Origin: Amphritea atlantica
Lineage (GTDB): Bacteria > Pseudomonadota > Gammaproteobacteria > Pseudomonadales > Balneatricaceae
Assembly (NCBI RefSeq): GCF_900111095.1
Contig: NZ_FOGB01000001.1
Coordinates: 558,001-622,000 of the forward strand
Direction: 5' to 3'
Length of the DNA stretch: 64,000 nucleotides
A program made the translations under genes and the position numbers. Shown here one piece after another: positions 61,591 to 64,000 of the stretch. The notes below the pieces were generated by a model. That model worked only from the letters and a program-made list of their open reading frames with translations, was not told the origin of the DNA and did not search any database. Numbering within the stretch: position 1 is the first letter of the stretch; the number at the start of each line of letters is the position of its first letter.

Positions 61591-62835
61591 ATGCCTTTCT
61601 CATTACTGAAATACGGTCTGAATAAAGACTACCCATTTGAACAGAATGCAGATCTGCCAGCGCCCTCAGCGCTGAAATCTCACTACGATGTAGTGATTAT
61701 CGGTGGCGGCGGTCACGGTGTAGCCACCGCTTACTATCTGGCGAAATACCATGGTATTACCAATGTTGCAGTGCTGGAGAAAGGCTATCTTGGGGGCGGA
61801 AATACGGCCCGGAATACGGCGGTTATCCGTTCTAATTATCTCACCTCCGAAGGGGTGAAGTTTTATAGCGAATCAGTGAAGCTGTTCCAGGGGTTATCTA
61901 ACGAGTTTGATTTCAACATCATGTACTCCCGTCGGGGACAGCTGACCCTGGCGCATTCAGATGCCGCAGTGCGGGGGTTCCGGCAGCGTACTGAGGTGAA
62001 TAAACACTTTGGCGGCAAAACCGAGCTGATCGATCCACAGCAGATTCGTGAGCTGGTACCGACCCTGAATATGAATCCTGCGGATCAGCCGGTTCTGGCT
62101 GGTCTGTGGCATATCGACGGGGCTACAGCACGCCATGATGCGGTGGCCTGGGGCTATGCCAAGGGTGCTACACAGCGGGGTGTTGAACTACATCAACTGA
62201 CCGAAGTGACCGGTGTCACTGTCGAGCAGGGAAAAGTGACTGGCGTCGAGACCAATCGCGGCAAAGTCAGCTGTGGTTGCGTCGTACAGGCGGTGGCCGG
62301 AATGAGTTCAGTGGTGGCCGCGATGGCGGGTATTCGTATGCCGATCACTACCTATCCACTCCAGGCGATGGTGACCCAGCCGGTTAAACCGTTCCTTGAT
62401 CCGCTGGTCAGCTCTCCGGCACTGCACTGCTATGTACAGCAGACTGGTCGTGGCGAACTGGTGTTCGGCGGTGGCTCTGATCCCTATCCCCTTTACAGCA
62501 CCCGTTCCACCATGGATCTGAAAGAGAGCTTGCTGGCCCATGCGGTCGAGCTGTTTCCCTTTATGGCCAATATGCGGCTGATGCGTCAGTGGGGCGGTCT
62601 GACCGATATGACATCTGATTACAGCCCGATTATGGGACTCAGTCCGGTAGATAACTACTATCTTGATGCGGGTTGGGGAACCTGGGGCTTCAAGTCCACA
62701 CCGATCTGCGGCAAAACCATGGCCGAGCTGGTCGCCACGGGCAAAGTGCCTGAACTGATCGAGCCCTTTGCCATGTCGCGCTTTGATACATTCCGACAGG
62801 TTAACGAGATGGGCGCTACGGCGGCCAGCCACTGA
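61591..62835 (+). CDS. mgdA: N-methylglutamate dehydrogenase subunit A (sarcosine oxidase beta-like)
   Basis: Flavin amine-dehydrogenase fold: FAD-binding VVIIGGGGHGVATAYYLAKYHGITNVAVLEKG, GGGNTARNTAVIRSNY, an RHDAVAWGYAKGA segment like the covalent-FMN site region of sarcosine oxidase beta, and the C-terminal GWGTWGFKSTPICGKTMAELV. With the delta-like and alpha-like subunits downstream it would oxidise N-methylglutamate and give methylene-THF and glutamate. ATG at 61591 behind GGAGGAGAGG, 414 aa. Sarcosine oxidase itself is the alternative; the mgs genes argue for N-methylglutamate. Confidence 0.87.
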   Translation: MPFSLLKYGLNKDYPFEQNADLPAPSALKSHYDVVIIGGGGHGVATAYYLAKYHGITNVAVLEKGYLGGGNTARNTAVIRSNYLTSEGVKFYSESVKLFQGLSNEFDFNIMYSRRGQLTLAHSDAAVRGFRQRTEVNKHFGGKTELIDPQQIRELVPTLNMNPADQPVLAGLWHIDGATARHDAVAWGYAKGATQRGVELHQLTEVTGVTVEQGKVTGVETNRGKVSCGCVVQAVAGMSSVVAAMAGIRMPITTYPLQAMVTQPVKPFLDPLVSSPALHCYVQQTGRGELVFGGGSDPYPLYSTRSTMDLKESLLAHAVELFPFMANMRLMRQWGGLTDMTSDYSPIMGLSPVDNYYLDAGWGTWGFKSTPICGKTMAELVATGKVPELIEPFAMSRFDTFRQVNEMGATAASH

Positions 62836-62845
62836 GGAATCTGCA

Positions 62846-63163
62846 ATGAAGATTATTAATTGTCCTCTGAACGGACCCCGAAACAGCAGCGAATTTGTCC
62901 ATGGTGGCGAGCTGCGTGAGATGCCGGACCCAAACAACTGCACTGACAGGGAGTGGGCCGAGTATGTGTTTTACAGCGATAACCAGATTGGCGTGATTAC
63001 CGAATGGTGGCTGCACGCTCCGTCAGGCTATTGGTTTATCGCCGAACGGCATACCGGCAGCGATGAGATTTTGCGAACTTACGATCCCTCTGAAATCTTT
63101 ACCAAACGGGTCGAGTTCAGTGCGAAAGCAGAGAGCAGTCAGTCTGAGGAGATTACCGCATGA
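62846..63163 (+). CDS. mgdB: N-methylglutamate dehydrogenase subunit B (sarcosine oxidase delta-like)
   Basis: A 105-aa SoxD-like protein: INCPLNGPRNSSEFVHGGELREMPDP, WAEYVFYSDNQIGVITEWWLH and WFIAERHTGSDEIL. In sarcosine oxidase delta the N-terminal CPxCG holds zinc; here it is CPLNG with only one cysteine in the motif, as also seen in N-methylglutamate dehydrogenases as far as I recall. ATG at 62846 (AGGAATCTGC upstream) is 11 bp after mgdA; its stop overlaps the mgdC start as ATGA. Confidence 0.85.
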   Translation: MKIINCPLNGPRNSSEFVHGGELREMPDPNNCTDREWAEYVFYSDNQIGVITEWWLHAPSGYWFIAERHTGSDEILRTYDPSEIFTKRVEFSAKAESSQSEEITA

Positions 63164-64000
63164 GCAGCGAGAAGCGCCTAAAGGCCCCGATGGGGTTGCT
63201 GATCGATCGGGAGAAACCGCTGTCGTTCAGCTTTGAAGGTAAACAGTACCGGGGTTTTGCAGGCGACAGCATTGCCAGTGCATTGCTGGCTAATCAGCAG
63301 TGGCTGATGTCCCGTTCGTTTAAATATCACCGCCCCCGTGCGCCTCTGACCATGGCCGGTCAGGATGCCAATACCTTAGTACAGCTGGGCGGTGAGCCCA
63401 ATGTACTGGCCGATCGTGAGATGATTCGCGAAGGGATCAGTGCCGAGGGTCAAAACTACAACGGTACCCTCGAAGGGGACAAAGATGCCTATCTCGGCCA
63501 CTTTGGTCGTTTTATGCCGGTGGGCTTCTACTATCGCAGTTTCTTTAAGCCGATGGGCGTGTGGGATAAATGGGAAAGTTTTATCCGTGATAAAGCGGGA
63601 CTGGGCAAACTGGACCTGACGTTTAAGCCGGAATACTACGATAAAAAGTATCTGTTCACCGATGTGGTTGTTATCGGTTCCGGCCCGGCGGGGCTCAGTG
63701 CTGCACTGAAAGCCGCCGATGCCGGAGCTAAAGTACTGTTAGTCGAGGAGATGCCGCTGTTAGGCGGTGCGCTGACCTATAACCGCTTCGATATTGCGGG
63801 GCAGCAGGCGGACTCTCTGCGTTGCGAGCTGATCGACAAGGTCACCGCCCACGACAACATCGAGGTGATGACCGATACGGTGTGCAACGCCTGGGTTACC
63901 GATAACTACCTGCCACTGATCAGAGGCAAACGATTTTATAAGTTGCGGGCTAAGGAGTGCATCGTTGCATCCGGTGCCTATGAGCAGCATGTGGTGTTTC
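63160..64000 (+). CDS. mgdC: N-methylglutamate dehydrogenase subunit C (sarcosine oxidase alpha-like), 5' part
   Basis: Open to the window end, so only the N-terminal 280 residues are visible. An ATGA overlap with mgdB sets the start. A ferredoxin-like N-terminal domain (LSFSFEGKQYRGFAGDSIASALLANQQWLMSRSFKYHRPR) lacking 2Fe-2S cysteines, as usual in sarcosine oxidase alpha, is followed by an FAD/NAD-binding segment VVVIGSGPAGLSAALKAADAGAKVLLVEE. The full protein should be about 950-1000 aa with THF-binding aminomethyltransferase domain, where methylene-THF is formed. A mgdD gene is expected beyond the window. Confidence 0.9.
   Translation, partial: MSSEKRLKAPMGLLIDREKPLSFSFEGKQYRGFAGDSIASALLANQQWLMSRSFKYHRPRAPLTMAGQDANTLVQLGGEPNVLADREMIREGISAEGQNYNGTLEGDKDAYLGHFGRFMPVGFYYRSFFKPMGVWDKWESFIRDKAGLGKLDLTFKPEYYDKKYLFTDVVVIGSGPAGLSAALKAADAGAKVLLVEEMPLLGGALTYNRFDIAGQQADSLRCELIDKVTAHDNIEVMTDTVCNAWVTDNYLPLIRGKRFYKLRAKECIVASGAYEQHVVF

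Noticed and set aside
1-64000. tRNA, rRNA, CRISPR arrays, prophage or complete transposase genes
   Set aside because: None could be recognised by eye in either strand; the only mobile signals are attC-type sites, repeats and the possible intron remnant.

Overview
The window looks like a chromosomal stretch of a marine, heterotrophic gammaproteobacterium of the Oceanospirillales type (Amphritea/Neptunomonas-like). This is inferred from the gene content (glrK-qseG-glrR, tmcA, ybaK, rhlE, the liu leucine operon, an N-methylglutamate methylamine pathway) and from the moderate GC of most of it; no rRNA or other taxonomic marker is present. The genes are dense, on both strands, with many clear intrinsic terminators.

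Layout. 1-8.9 kb: DUF924 end, a membrane protein with a degenerate GGDEF domain, glycerophosphodiester phosphodiesterase convergent with an FGGY kinase, tRNA(Met) cytidine acetyltransferase TmcA, a MOSC protein, DUF3820, and a SYLF protein / basic secreted protein / YbaK run. 9-12.7 kb: the sigma-54 two-component operon glrK-qseG-glrR and an EF-hand protein. 12.9-19 kb: FAH-family hydrolase, a lipoprotein, a DnaJ plus VWA pair, a two-domain acyltransferase like ornithine-lipid synthase OlsF, and a small Arg-rich protein. 19-24 kb: small winged-helix protein, DNA polymerase IV, a deaminase, a SulP transporter and a TauE/SafE permease. 23.8-24.05 kb (minus strand): an unannotated RNA gene with ten GGA triplets, several in hairpin loops, ending in a terminator; it fits a CsrB/RsmZ-type CsrA-sequestering sRNA. 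24.1-28 kb: HopJ, PanE-like reductase, RhlE and a methyltransferase.

28-44.2 kb is a branched-chain catabolism block: liuR-liuA-liuB-liuC-liuD-liuE, a CMD-fold protein and an acyl-CoA ligase on the minus strand, then a divergent ABC importer of the branched-chain amino-acid type (livG, livF, binding protein, livH, livM) and a thiolase. Together they would import and degrade leucine/isovalerate to acetoacetate and acetyl-CoA. 44.2-46.75 kb is AT-rich and looks transferred: three small cassette-like genes of unknown or SnoaL type, one well-formed attC site, two damaged attC-like ends, a 115-bp direct repeat and a nest of ATACGAC palindromes. No integrase is visible, so it fits a CALIN (cluster of attC sites lacking an integrase). 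46.9-50.3 kb holds a decaying region: a cytochrome c' lacking the first heme cysteine, a cytochrome b561 frameshifted at a G9 tract, an HD-GYP phosphodiesterase, a probable group II intron remnant and an interrupted small gene.

50.4-54.4 kb has assorted small enzymes and a MerR regulator. 54.4-64 kb is a complete-looking N-methylglutamate pathway for methylamine use: a divergent XRE-cupin regulator, a clear sigma-54 promoter, gmaS, mgsA, mgsB, mgsC, purU, folD, mgdA, mgdB and the start of mgdC, which runs off the window. It would turn methylamine plus glutamate into gamma-glutamylmethylamide and N-methylglutamate, oxidise the methyl group to methylene-THF, and pass it through FolD and PurU to formate, releasing nitrogen and energy.
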